A stretch of DNA of 64,000 nt from assembly GCF_028583425.1 (NCBI RefSeq), contig NC_072801.1, positions 24,014,001-24,078,000 on the forward strand. Direction: 5' to 3'. Below the pieces are notes generated by a model. It had not been told where the DNA came from. It worked only from the letters and a program-made list of their open reading frames with translations, and did no database searches. Made by a program: the position numbers and the translations under genes. Source of the DNA: Eublepharis macularius (lineage: Eukaryota; Chordata; Lepidosauria; Squamata; Eublepharidae). Positions 29,401-37,400 of the stretch are shown in pieces (within the stretch, counting starts at the first letter, position 1; every line of letters begins with the position of its first letter).

Positions 29401-32400
29401 TTTGAAAACCGAAACGGGCTGAGGGCATTCACGTTGGCAGGCGCAGAATGCACCCGGGGGACTTTGCGAAAAATTGGGGGAACTTCGCATAAAGGGGAAG
29501 AGGTGCAAATGTCTGCCTAACTCTCTTTCTACCGTGATAGAAAGAATGACTCAACAGCTAACCGGACTCATGCATGCTAGTTGCTTCTAACTAAGCACAA
29601 ACAAACTAACCCTTCCGTGGCAGAAGGGAATGACACTTTGCAAATTAACCGCATGCTCTCCCGTTTCCTTGCAGGTGCCCTGACTCTGGCGCTCCCACCT
29701 GGTGATGACCGACGGAGCGCTGACAGGTGAGGAGGAGGTGGGGGGGGGCATTCCGCAGATTAGTGCAAACCGCCCATTCACCTGAACCCACCCGCTCACT
29801 TGCCGCTTTGGGTGAGGCCCAGCAGGGGTGGGGGGCAACCATGGCCGCCCCTGGCTGCCTCAGAGGCAGGCGCCTCGAAAACCACATGTGGCCAGGTGTT
29901 TGTTGTGACCAGCTCATTCCCTCCCATAAAGGTAAAGGCTTCCCAAGGCTGAGTGCATCCTCGCCAGACCGTCAGGCATCAGCTGCTGCCCTCGACCATG
30001 TGCAACCCCCCTCCCGGATGGCGGAGTGTGGGGCTTGCCTTGCCAGTGGAACGAGGCAAAGCCCACACGTGTCTTTTTCCCCCACAGGCACGTCCAGGGC
30101 ATGGCTGCTCCCCCGCGCCCCGCCCTCCCCAAACATCTCTGACGGACGGTTGGCTGCAGCCCAGGAAGCACCGTCGCGCCGCAGCCTGCATCCCAGCCCC
30201 GCCCCTCCGAGCGGGAAGGAGGGCTGTGTGGAATGCTCCGGCTCCCTCGCCAGCCTAAACGCAAGCCCGCTCTTTCCAGTGCAATAAAACGAGATGTACA
30301 ACAACTGTCTTCTGTGTCTGCGAGTCTGACTTCGTCCTCCGCCCCTCCCCCAACACTCCCGTCACATCTCCCCACCTGCACATTGCCACAAATGTATCCG
30401 ACACACCCCGTCTTGCCTCCCCGCCCCCTCCCTCCCTCCTCCTCCCCCCCTCCTCCTCTGTATTTGACCAGTGTCTGTACCACCCATCTGCCGAAGAGAA
30501 CTTGATTCTCAGAAGCCTATGCCACAATAAAATTGGATGGTTTTAAAGGTGCTACGGGACCCTTTTTGAATTCGCTACCACAGGCTAACACGGCTAACCC
30601 CCCTGTATCTATGGCCAGGTAGAGGGTTGGGGCGGGGCATGTGAGCGGGGAGGGGGATCAATCTCCAGTGGGGAGAGTAGCTGGCACCCGATAAGCCAGG
30701 GAGAGGGTGGTGCGAGCTGCCGCTGCAAGGGGGCGGGAGATGGCAGGGGAAACGGTCCGCTCGCTGGAACCCTAGCCCCCACCAATGGAGAATCCAGGGT
30801 GGTGGCAGGCAGATGCCATATCCCGGGCAGGAGGTCTCGCGCGCCTGGGGAGGGTCGCCCCCATCGCAGCCGCAGCCCCAGCAACACAGTCCCATGAGCG
30901 GCCGCCTCCCAGAGTGGGTCCAGCCCCTCGGGCGTCTGCAGCAGCCCCATTGGTCATTCCAACACCTTCCACCCCAGGGCGTCCTGCCTCGCATCCAATC
31001 CCGTGGAGCAGTTGCCAACCTCCCACGCCAACAGGCCATGGTTGTTGGGAGGGGTGTGCCTCTCAAGTCCGTGCCGAAGCCCTGCTCGGGCGGCTCGTCG
31101 CCATCCTCGACCCTCCGGCCCCACCCGCCCCAGAGGCACCCCTCCCTCGGGCCCAGTTGCGTGCGAGAGGCCGGGCCTGTGGACGGCCAAGGGGGTCCGG
31201 CCGCCGGCCTCCGGCTGCCGCCTTGGGGGTGGGGTGGGGTGTTTTGCTGCACAGGCGGCTCTCCTACACGCCTCCCCTTCCTCACGTCTGCTGGGGGAGG
31301 TGGGATGATATAATAATAAAGGCTGATTTCTGTGCAATGGGTGTCTGTGTTCTTTGCCTTGGGATGGGGACGAGGGGGCAGGCCCGCTGTGTCTGCCTCT
31401 TGGTGGCGGCCTCAGGCCAGCCCTCCCCTTCAGCGTCACTTGGGGGCTGTCCCCTGCTGCCAGAGACTGGCTGCTGCCCTGGATTCCTCATGGCAGGGCG
31501 CCTGCCAGTCCCATGCCAACCTCTCTGGACGCGGCCGCCACGGACTTGGTGCTACATTGGGCAAACGGGGGAAAGGCTTCTCAGACTACGCCCACCCCTC
31601 TCCTTCCCGACTGCGAGCCCCGCCCGACACACGAGCCGAGGCAGTCTGCCGGCATGGGCGCGGTTTGCCTGCTGCTCTGGGGCCTGGCCGGGATCGCGTG
31701 CTGCCCATAGGCTGCGCCTTTCCTGGCCCCTCCCCCTGACGCTTGTCAGGAACAGCGCCCTTTGGCTGCGCCTGGCGGCGGCCGTGCATCAGACCCGCCC
31801 ACAACACTTTCTGGTTCTCCAAAATTGCATCTCTGCGCCGCTGCGGGCGCCGCTGCGGCCACACTTTGCTGGCACAGGATCCGGCCCGGCGGCGCTGCCA
31901 CACCACCAGTGCAGCCGCGTCGGCGTTGGGGCCGGCCATAGGATTGCGCTGTAATTGAACTTAAGACTGTTCTCGGCAACAGAAGATCCCTAGAGACACT
32001 CACAGCTCTTTCTTCTATTGCGACAGGCTCCTTGACGTCATTCCAGTAAATAGTGGTCCTGTCTCCCGATTCAAAGATCACACTGTACTGATCTCTACAA
32101 TCTGGGTCCTCCAGCCAGTAGCGCAAATTTCCCTGGAGTGAAAGGGAGAGAATGAAAAAAAAGGACTGAGAGAAGACCAAACAGAAAAGGAGTTCAGAAG
32201 AACATTCCACTGGAGGGCACAAACTATTTTTCTTCTTTATACTTCCAACACTGGCTAAAACAAATCACACACGTTAAGACCTTTAAGATCTTGCTTCTTG
32301 AGATCAGTCAGTGCTTCTTTTATAACCACGTATGCAACAAACTTTAAATAAAAGCAGACTTAAAAAAAATAAAGAATTGGGATGCTCAGAATCATTAACA

Positions 32401-35400
32401 ATGACCCATGGCCCACTCACAACCCATGTGTCACACAGCACCAACCACAGCCATCCCATGGGAATCTTCCTTAAAATAAAATATGGATCCTTACTCTAAT
32501 TGGGCAGAAATCCAAGACAAGTCCCTCACCCCCAATTACAACTGTAGCATTAATGTTGAGAATTGTCTCTCTTGACAGACACAGTGGTGGCTTTGAGTGT
32601 GTAAGATAAGTCTTACACACCATAAACACACTTTTTGAGACTCACAAGGTCATTGAATGGCTGCTTCTCCGGAATTTCCCAGTCATCACTGATGTTCATG
32701 TATCTGTAAGAATGAATAATTCAGTTATGCAGAATGGTATTTGAACAGTCAAAGGGATGGTGTTTCGGTAGGATGCCTCAATGACCATACTCACTTGTCA
32801 AAGTCAGTGAAAAGGTTGACCCTGAAGGTGTGCTGCTTGTCCAGCTTGTAGCCATCTGCATTTTTCACTGCATCCAAAGCATGGGTTGGAGACATGTATT
32901 CCAGAAAAATATACCTGCCATAAATAAATGCAGTCAAGGGCTCAATATCATTCAAGATCATACTACCTGCACAGGTGATGAATGAAACTAAGGGTCAAGC
33001 ACTACTAAGTCAACTTAAGAGCATGGCTTCCTGTGACCTGCAATCCCTCCCATCGCCTTTAGCATACCCTGAAAGCCAATGAGAAAGAAAAAGCTGGTAT
33101 TGAGGGCAAAGACACCTAAGGGGTGAAGTGGGAGGGCTTCAAATAGGCACGGAGTGATATCCCAGCAGGTGTTACACCAGGGTATATGTCTAAGCACAGG
33201 AGGGGAAGGCAACCATTCAATGAGTGTTTCACCTAGGAATGAAAGACAACTGTTAAGAAATGAAACTGAATTACCAATGGCTCACTGAACAAGCACATTA
33301 AGTGCCTTCTGTGCAAGCTACTAGACACCCTTGGGAAAGGGAATAGAGAGAAGACAGGTGAGAAATGAGCTGGGAACTGTCCAAGTGAAAAATGGAGTTT
33401 AACAGACACTTCAACACACAGCACAGGGGAAAGGGGAAATCAAGCAACCTTTATGGTTGTTTGCCTGAGGGCTGGCACCAGACTGATCTTATCCTCCCGA
33501 TTCTTGCTAGGTGGCGGGGGGGGGGTGGTCATCTACCCTCGCAACAGTTCTTAAGACTTCTGGCCAGTAACTGCAGACAGAGCTATCTACTATTCACACA
33601 CAATGGGGTTTTGTAAAACTATTCACAAAACTCCATTTGAAAAAAAAATCTCAATTTAGATGCAGAATTATGCTAATTCATATTATCTATACTTATACAG
33701 AAAACACCTTTCCTCGGCTGATCTAATTTAACTATTTTTTTTCCAGGCAGCCTTTCATAATGGATACTAAAAGTGCATAATTGGTAGATTTTGTAATGGT
33801 CACTCTCTACAACTTTTGCATTAGAAATCTATTCTGCAAGGGACTGAAATTTCACATCAGGACACATTTCCCAGCAAAAGCCCCCAAATTTTCATCTTCA
33901 TATACCCACCCTTTAGTCTGCCCATCGGCCTCTGGATAATATTCATTGGTAATTTTCCCAAATTTTGAGAAAATCTTATGGATAACATTCTTTAGTTTCT
34001 CAAGACGGTCTGGTCCAACCTGGGGCACATTATCCACAACGATTACTGAATCTATTCCATCTGCCTCCTGAGGACGCTCTTGCAGAATATCTCCAAGTAA
34101 TTCTGAAAAACAAGGCAGAGAGAAATTGGTGTACAAAGTGTCAGGAAGGATGGCCATTTGTACAATTATATTGCAAGACCAACTGTACTAAATTAACTCT
34201 CTGGTAATAAACAAGTGGACTTTGCAAGTTACCACGAAAATTAACTTTGATAGGGCTTCAGAACATTAAATAAATACAGAGCAGACGAAGTGATTTCTAA
34301 CAGGTCTTTTCTAAACACCATATCCTGCTGATTTCTTTAGAAACTGTGTGGTGTGGTTCTACTGGGGAATGAATGCCATGGTTAAGTGTACCTATTCCTG
34401 CCTGCCACAGCCATGTCTTTAGAGCCGTTCCCGCCACCCCCGACAACACTTTCAAGCCTAGTCTGTGTTAAGAGCCACTACAGCACAGTCAGTTTTTGGA
34501 GTGCTATATCACAACGGGGAAGACCAGGGCACAAATCCTAACTCAGCTCAAAGGTTGACCTGAGGCCAATCGCTCTCTTTGCCCTGGCTTAACTCACAGG
34601 GATGTTGTGAAGAACCTGCATGCTGCCCTAAGTTCTGTGTGGTTAAAAAATGGACAGACAGAACTGGCAGCCCCTGTGGTGCTGGGCTGTTTTCCCCAAA
34701 CAGCACTGATAAATAGCTGTGCCAAGGGACTAATGATACTGTCACAAGGTGTTATAGCCCTCTGAGTTCAAAGCTTTGTATACTTTAACTTTGTTATAAT
34801 TAGACAAAGTAATGCCTAAGCACTCTAATTACAGCAGCTGAACAAGTTTTCCCTGCTTTCAAAGACACATTTAGTTTAATCATGCAGCATATCAAGACAT
34901 CGACATGTCTTTGCCCACTAGATCTATAGCTTTTCTGGATGACAGTTAAATATTGCTTAGGATTGCTGGGTTATTCCAAGACAGCATTTTATACAATGAC
35001 TTGAAATTATATTTTACTAAGAGAAACTTTAATACATAAATATCAAATTAAGTCAATCAGACACCACACACTCCCAAGTTCACTTTATACTGCATATGTG
35101 TATATATATACACACACATAGCACTAAATCAGATTATGGAAGTTGGTCAAACACATTCCAATTGTGTACAAATACACTAGACAGCCTGAAACAGAAAGAG
35201 AATGGCCTATCATGTCCTCTATCTGTGTTTTAATCCACAAGATTAATTTCAGAGCCTTTAAGTTACTTCTAACCCCAGATAAAATTTGGACGTCACGGCT
35301 GAGCAACAGGATACATGTGTTCTCTGCTGTTCATGCTCCTCTATGCGCTAGAGGAAAACATTGGGTAGGAGATCCTTAACTTCAAAATGCAGATCTTTGT

Positions 35401-36699
35401 CCTCACTTCATTTATACCCAGCCTTTCTCCCCAAAGTAGTTTACACCATTCTGCTCTCCTTCATTTTTTCCTCACATGATTGTAGGTTGGGCTGAGAGTT
35501 GAGGATTCACCCAAGATCACTCAGTGAGCTTTCATGACAGAGAATTGAACCTAGGTCTACCAGAAGCTCTTCTAAGGTATTAAATATGGCACAGGTTTTG
35601 GAATCATGTGAAAAACCATTAGACCCTATTTTAATAAGCTAGATTGGCACACCGGTTGGTGTAGTAGACAAGAATTTAGGAGCCCTTGGCTCAAATCTTC
35701 ACTTATAAATTTTAGAATGATTTTCAGCTAGCCACTCTCACAGCCAATTCTTGCTATAAGCCATGAGCCAGTGATTGCACATGAGGGGGTGTATGATGAA
35801 GCATGCCTGTGCTCATGGCTTCAACATGCATTCTGGTTGTGCACAGAGAACTACCAAGTAAGATTCTCCGCCTGTCAAGAGAAGTATTTTTTATTTTGCT
35901 TGGCAGCAGCCCTCCACTGTCTCAGCCACATGACCTATTGCCTGATCCTTTGTTCTGGAAACTTAGATCCTCACGAACTCTACTGAGTGGCTCTGGGTCA
36001 GCCACTCTGTCGCTGACTCTTGGCCCAGCCTACTCCACGGGACTGCTGTGAGAGGGGGACCAAGCAGCCCACCCTCCATCCTGCTGCACAGGGGAACAAG
36101 GCGGGATCAGGAAGAACCCATTCCCTCCCTCCCTCTCGCCAGCAGCCCACACCTTCCTCGTCGATGTCGTCCTCGAAGCCTTCGGGGTCGCTGAAGGAGA
36201 TGCCCTCGTCTTCTTCTTCTTCCTCCACCGCCTTCTCCTCGTTTCCTTTTTCTGGCTGCTCGGAGGCCTTCTCTTCCTCCTCCTCTTCTTCCTTTTTCTC
36301 CTCCTCCTCCTCCTTCTCTTCTGTTACCTCCAAGCTGGGGCTCGGCGTCTTCTCGCGGGCCGGCGGCTCCTCAGCGGCTTCCTCCTCCTCCGGAGGTGTT
36401 GGCGGCGGCGGCGGCGGCGACGATGCCGCCTCTACGGGAGGCGAAGGCGACGGCTCGTCTCCCGCCTCAGAACCTCCCGCCTCAGAACCTCCCTTCTCCT
36501 CCTCCTCCTCCTCCTCCTCGGCCGCCGCCTCGGACTTTCCTTTAGGCTCCTCCGGAGAGGGCCCGTCCAGCTGCTCGGCCTCCGGGGCCTCGTCCCGACC
36601 CTCCTCCGCGGCGACGCCAGCAGGGGTGGCGGCAACGACGGAGGAAGACTCGGACTCCGAGGGTACCGCCACCGCCGGGCTCTCCTCGGCCTCCTGCAT
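17319..36699 (-). CDS. EIF3B: Eukaryotic translation initiation factor 3 subunit B, complete (18 coding exons)
   Basis: Scaffold subunit of eIF3, which binds the 40S ribosome and recruits mRNA in the cytoplasm. Coding exons: 36153-36699, 33910-34102, 32795-32914, 32646-32703, 32004-32132, 27835-27992, 26546-26677, 26388-26454, 25174-25220, 24655-24865, 24238-24310, 21933-22055, 21027-21105, 20217-20355, 19295-19420, 18933-19010, 18377-18485, 17319-17422. They total 2493 nt, 830 residues (human about 814), all phases consistent. Domains: acidic N-terminus 1-183, RRM about 199-282 (VIVVDNVP at 202-209, KGYIFLEY at 246-253), WD beta-propeller about 300-700, and an eIF3i/g-binding C-terminus ending [21 protein letters not shown]. 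The start MQEAE matches human MQDAE. The acidic N-terminus has long Glu runs absent from human. It is head to head with SNX8. Confidence 0.98.
18377..18485 (-). CDS. EIF3B: EIF3B coding exon 17
   Basis: [36 protein letters not shown]. Acceptor CTGTAG, donor GTGAGT, exit phase 1. Confidence 0.97.
18933..19010 (-). CDS. EIF3B: EIF3B coding exon 16
   Basis: 26 codons: [26 protein letters not shown]. Start of the helical C-terminal region. Acceptor TTACAG, donor GTAAGC. Confidence 0.97.
19295..19420 (-). CDS. EIF3B: EIF3B coding exon 15
   Basis: 42 codons: [42 protein letters not shown]. Acceptor CCTAG, donor GTGATG. Confidence 0.98.
19638..19815 (+). repeat. LINE fragment, RTE/BovB-like C-terminus
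   Basis: The plus strand reads in one frame [17 protein letters not shown], then [11 protein letters not shown] and MRWTDS. This is like the C-terminal block (GHVMRREDSLEK...RMRWLD) found after the RT of RTE-type LINEs. It lies in EIF3B intron 14. Confidence 0.65.
20217..20355 (-). CDS. EIF3B: EIF3B coding exon 14
   Basis: [46 protein letters not shown]. Last propeller blade. Acceptor GTGCAG, donor GTATTT. Confidence 0.98.
21027..21105 (-). CDS. EIF3B: EIF3B coding exon 13
   Basis: 79 nt: [20 protein letters not shown] then VLAGLR. Acceptor TTTCAG, donor GTAGGT. Confidence 0.97.
21933..22055 (-). CDS. EIF3B: EIF3B coding exon 12
   Basis: [40 protein letters not shown]. Acceptor CTCCAG, donor A|GTAAGT. 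Preceded by the intron with the L2 LINE. Confidence 0.97.
22104..23640 (-). repeat. L2-clade LINE, 5'-truncated, with RT remnants
   Basis: Minus-strand pieces read [18 protein letters not shown], then [20 protein letters not shown] and [15 protein letters not shown], the fingers and palm blocks of an L2-type RT. The 3' tail is at 22104-22170 (TTTATTTATAGTCTGCC and CTGGGATCCAAGGCAGATTA on the plus strand). It has several frame breaks and is 5'-truncated. It lies in EIF3B intron 11 in the same direction as the gene. Confidence 0.85.
24055..24122 (+). repeat. L2-type LINE 3' tail fragment
   Basis: CACTGTATAATCTGCCTTGA then TCTCAGTAAGAAAGGCAAAC, the same tail as at 38585 and 45095. Confidence 0.65.
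24122..24215 (+). repeat. tRNA-SINE 5' fragment
   Basis: AACAGCCAGTATAGCATAG then TGGCTAGAGCG, the SINE head; the B-box region is deleted. Confidence 0.6.
24238..24310 (-). CDS. EIF3B: EIF3B coding exon 11
   Basis: 73 nt: [20 protein letters not shown] then VEMK. Acceptor TTTCAG, donor GTAAGG. Confidence 0.98.
24655..24865 (-). CDS. EIF3B: EIF3B coding exon 10
   Basis: [70 protein letters not shown]. Acceptor TTGCAG, donor GTTTGG, exit phase 0. Confidence 0.98.
25174..25220 (-). CDS. EIF3B: EIF3B coding exon 9
   Basis: 47 nt, the smallest exon: [15 protein letters not shown]. Acceptor CCCTAG, donor GTGAGT. Too short to appear as a free-standing open frame. Confidence 0.96.
25719..26181. 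mobile_element. GC-rich non-autonomous hAT element with target duplication
   Basis: Ends CAGGGCCGGCG (25727) and CGCCGGCCCTG (26173) are inverted. The 8-bp flanks AGAACGAG (25719-25726) and AGAACAAG (26174-26181) differ at one base, the hAT signature. The interior is strongly GC-rich with many CpG, and open frames there are composition artefacts. It lies in EIF3B intron 8. Confidence 0.82.
26388..26454 (-). CDS. EIF3B: EIF3B coding exon 8
   Basis: 67 nt: [20 protein letters not shown] then TP. Acceptor GCTCAG, donor GTGAGT, exit phase 0. Confidence 0.97.
26546..26677 (-). CDS. EIF3B: EIF3B coding exon 7
   Basis: [43 protein letters not shown]. Acceptor AATGAAG, donor GTAAGC. Confidence 0.97.
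27337..27578 (-). repeat. tRNA-derived SINE, full length (second subtype)
   Basis: Reverse: GATTTATATACCACCCTTCA, AGAGCGGTTTACAAAGTATG, TCTGAGGTGGGTGGGGCTGA, B box as GAATCAAATCCGG, head as CTTAACCACTACACC. It differs from the other SINEs in its middle and tail. Confidence 0.8.
27835..27992 (-). CDS. EIF3B: EIF3B coding exon 6
   Basis: [52 protein letters not shown]-type repeat sequence. Acceptor GCTAG, donor GTATTC, exit phase 2. Confidence 0.98.
28443..28528. mobile_element. Small palindromic MITE
   Basis: Starts CAGTGCAATACTAAGC and ends GCTTAGGACTGCATTG. The arms are inverted repeats across the 86 bp (TTTACACCTTTCTAAG against CTTAAGGCTGTAA). It is a common reptilian foldback. No target duplication is clear. 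Confidence 0.75.
28595..28655 (+). repeat. LINE 3' tail (CR1/L2 type)
   Basis: CTGCCCTGAGCCCATTCATG, then GGGCAGGATATAAATAAAAT and AAAATAAA, a typical LINE 3' end. Confidence 0.65.
29243..29319 (+). promoter_or_regulatory. Candidate Pol II promoter inside the CpG-rich block
   Basis: ACCAATCAG (29243) and CCCAATCACC (29289) are CCAAT-type boxes, with CTACAAAAC (29311) as a weak TATA-like element. They lie just upstream of a consensus donor at 29348. Direction is opposite to EIF3B. Function is inferred only. Confidence 0.35.
29675..30305 (+). ncRNA. Candidate spliced antisense transcript ending at AATAAA 30283
   Basis: Two putative exons: 29675-29726 (acceptor TTCCTTGCAG, donor GTGAGG) and 30088 to about 30305 (acceptor CCCACAG). 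Joined, they keep a short frame open from ATG at 29707 (MTDGALTG...) for about 73 codons; its TAA overlaps the AATAAA. No family is recognised, so coding is doubtful and a non-coding or element-derived transcript is as likely. Confidence 0.25.
30283..30325 (+). terminator. Poly(A) site 1 of the CpG-rich block
   Basis: GCAATAAAACG followed within 25 nt by CTGTCTTCTGTGTCTGCGAG, a classical hexamer plus GT-rich arrangement on the plus strand. Confidence 0.5.
30484..30606 (+). repeat. Half-copy of the GCATAAGCTT palindromic repeat
   Basis: CATCTGCCGAAGAG, GAAGCCTATGCCACAATAAA, TTTAAAGGTGCTACGGGACC, GCTACCACAGGCTAACACGG. Same family as 39274-39470 and 49390-49500. It sits within the CpG-rich block. 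Confidence 0.75.
31315..31350 (+). terminator. Poly(A) site 2 of the CpG-rich block
   Basis: AATAATAAAGG followed by GGGTGTCTGTGTTCTTTG. An acceptor-like TTTTGCTGCACAG lies at 31239-31251, as in a short terminal exon. Confidence 0.45.
32004..32132 (-). CDS. EIF3B: EIF3B coding exon 5
   Basis: 43 codons: [42 protein letters not shown]. First blade of the beta-propeller region. Acceptor CTCCAG, donor GTGAGT. The next intron holds the CpG-rich block. Confidence 0.98.
32150..32640. other. EIF3B intron 4, nothing recognised
   Basis: AT-rich intron sequence without repeat or RNA gene signals that I can support. Confidence 0.5.
32646..32703 (-). CDS. EIF3B: EIF3B coding exon 4
   Basis: 58 nt: [19 protein letters not shown]. 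Acceptor TTACAG, donor GTGAGT. Leaves in phase 0. Confidence 0.97.
32795..32914 (-). CDS. EIF3B: EIF3B coding exon 3 (RRM, second half)
   Basis: RNP1-like [16 protein letters not shown], then [21 protein letters not shown]. Acceptor GGCAG, donor GTGAGT. Confidence 0.97.
32915..33909. other. EIF3B intron 2, nothing recognised
   Basis: About 1 kb with a G-run near 33518. No exon, SINE or RNA gene was recognised. Confidence 0.5.
33910..34102 (-). CDS. EIF3B: EIF3B coding exon 2 (RRM, first half)
   Basis: [16 protein letters not shown], then RNP2-like [19 protein letters not shown] and [15 protein letters not shown]. Acceptor TTTCAG, donor GTGGGT, exit phase 2. Confidence 0.98.
34471..34660 (+). 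repeat. Degraded tRNA-SINE
   Basis: GAGCCACTACAGCACAGTCA, then GGGCACAAATCCTAACTCAG as a worn B box, and CTTAACTCACAGGGATGTTG. In EIF3B intron 1. Confidence 0.6.
35095..35121. repeat. (TA)n/(CA)n microsatellite
   Basis: ATGTGTATATATATACACAC, short alternating purine-pyrimidine run in EIF3B intron 1. Confidence 0.8.
35402..35575 (-). repeat. tRNA-derived SINE
   Basis: Reverse: CACTTCATTTATACCCAGCC, CTCACATGATTGTAGGTTGG, B box as GAATTGAACCTAGG. The 5' end is truncated. Confidence 0.75.
35648..36060 (+). repeat. Degraded tRNA-SINE in two parts
   Basis: Head GGCACACCGGTTGGTGTAGT and GGCTCAAATCTTCAC near 35650-35710; the 3' half CAGCCTACTCCACGGGACTG then CTGTGAGAG near 36027-36055. About 180 bp of other sequence lies between them. 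Confidence 0.5.
36153..36699 (-). CDS. EIF3B: EIF3B coding exon 1 (acidic N-terminus)
   Basis: 182 codons plus one base. Starts [12 protein letters not shown] and ends [14 protein letters not shown], donor GTGTGG. Contains several GAG/GAA runs (Glu tracts) around 36205-36320 and 36490-36530. An in-frame ATG at 36771 also exists, but MQ(E/D)AE is the conserved family start. Confidence 0.95.
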
Positions 36700-36825
36700 G
36701 GGAAACGGGCACCGGAGGGAATCTCTGGGCGTGAGGGCGAAAAAAAGGGGGGGAGGGGCGAGCGCGCGCACGGAAGAGGCGATTCCCTAGCACCGGGCCA
36801 TGTGCGCGAGACTACCGGCGACGAG

Positions 36826-36835
36826 TCTCGCGAGA
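36826..36835. promoter_or_regulatory. EIF3B: TCTCGCGAGA palindrome in the EIF3B promoter
   Basis: A perfect 10-bp palindrome 127 bp upstream of the EIF3B ATG, in CpG-rich sequence without a TATA box. TCTCGCGAGA is a known core element of many housekeeping, often bidirectional, vertebrate promoters. GCGCGAGACT at 36805 is a second half-like site. Confidence 0.8.
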
Positions 36836-36994
36836 GGTAGGGGGTAGAAACTTCTGTCGAGGGGGATACTTTTTAAACTGAGAAAGGACTGGGGGATCTT
36901 ATTCGATTCCAACGTTTGAAATTCTGACCATATATTTTTTTGGGTGTATATCCCGACCCTCCTCGAATAAGTACTCTGAAAGGTATCTAAAGTA

Positions 36995-37400
36995 TCAGCT
37001 GTGTTATAATGCCATTTAATCGCTCCCTCTATTTCATTGACGGTTTGGTTAGATCCATATGGGAGGGGGTTACGGTTTATTGCAACTCGCCGTAAGATAT
37101 TCTATCTAGCTGAACTATCTCTGAAGGTGTATAAAGAATTTTTTAAAAATGTATTGTTTTTCATTCTTTGCATTTCTCTTAGATTTAAAATATTAAAAGT
37201 ATCTTAGGTTTTAGCGACTACATGCTGTGTGTAATCAACTCCCCCCCCCCATTTTTCCCATAGTTTGGCTGAATCTCATGGTTTACTTCGACCCGCCCTA
37301 AGGTAGGACCAGGCTGAACCATCTGAGAAGGGCTAAAATTTTTAAAAGGTCGAATGGGTGGCTGGTAGTTTTCTTTGGTATTAGTATTTTATCGTCTTCT
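36995..37400. repeat. Diverged tandem repeat, period about 213 bp, in the EIF3B-SNX8 spacer
   Basis: Copy 1 (about 36995-37207) and copy 2 (about 37208-37400) share, in order, CTGTGT..TAAT, CTCCC, CCATA, GGTTTA, CGCC.TAAG, GCTGAAC.ATCT..GAAGG and TTTTTAAAA. A possible third, partial unit lies at about 36930-36990. No known repeat family is recognised. Confidence 0.5.

Larger units (their letters stand above)
28826..31951. other. CpG-rich block in EIF3B intron 5, bounded by 13-bp inverted repeats
   Basis: The composition jumps to very GC- and CpG-rich at 28826 and falls back at 31951. Ends CAGCCCAATCCTA and TAGGATTGCGCTG are inverted (12 of 13). Plus-strand signals: CCAAT boxes at 29243 and 29289, donor CAG|GTAAGT at 29348, acceptor TTGCAG at 29674, donor ACAG|GTGAGG at 29727, acceptor CCCACAG at 30087, AATAAA at 30283 and again at 31315, each followed by GT-rich sequence. 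No target duplication was found. It could be a large non-autonomous DNA transposon with a captured transcription unit, or an intronic CpG island with an antisense gene. Confidence 0.5.

Noticed and set aside
28826-31951. LTR-type element as the source of promoter and poly(A) signals
   Set aside because: No direct terminal repeats with TG...CA ends, no primer-binding site and no gag/pol-like sequence were seen.
30785-31954. 389-residue plus-strand open frame in the CpG-rich block
   Set aside because: Composition-driven (Pro/Ala/Arg rich), overlaps open frames in other phases, crosses a poly(A) site and has no recognisable domain.
36020-36790. 256-residue plus-strand frame rich in serine
   Set aside because: Exact antisense of EIF3B exon 1; the Ser runs are the reverse of the Glu codon runs.
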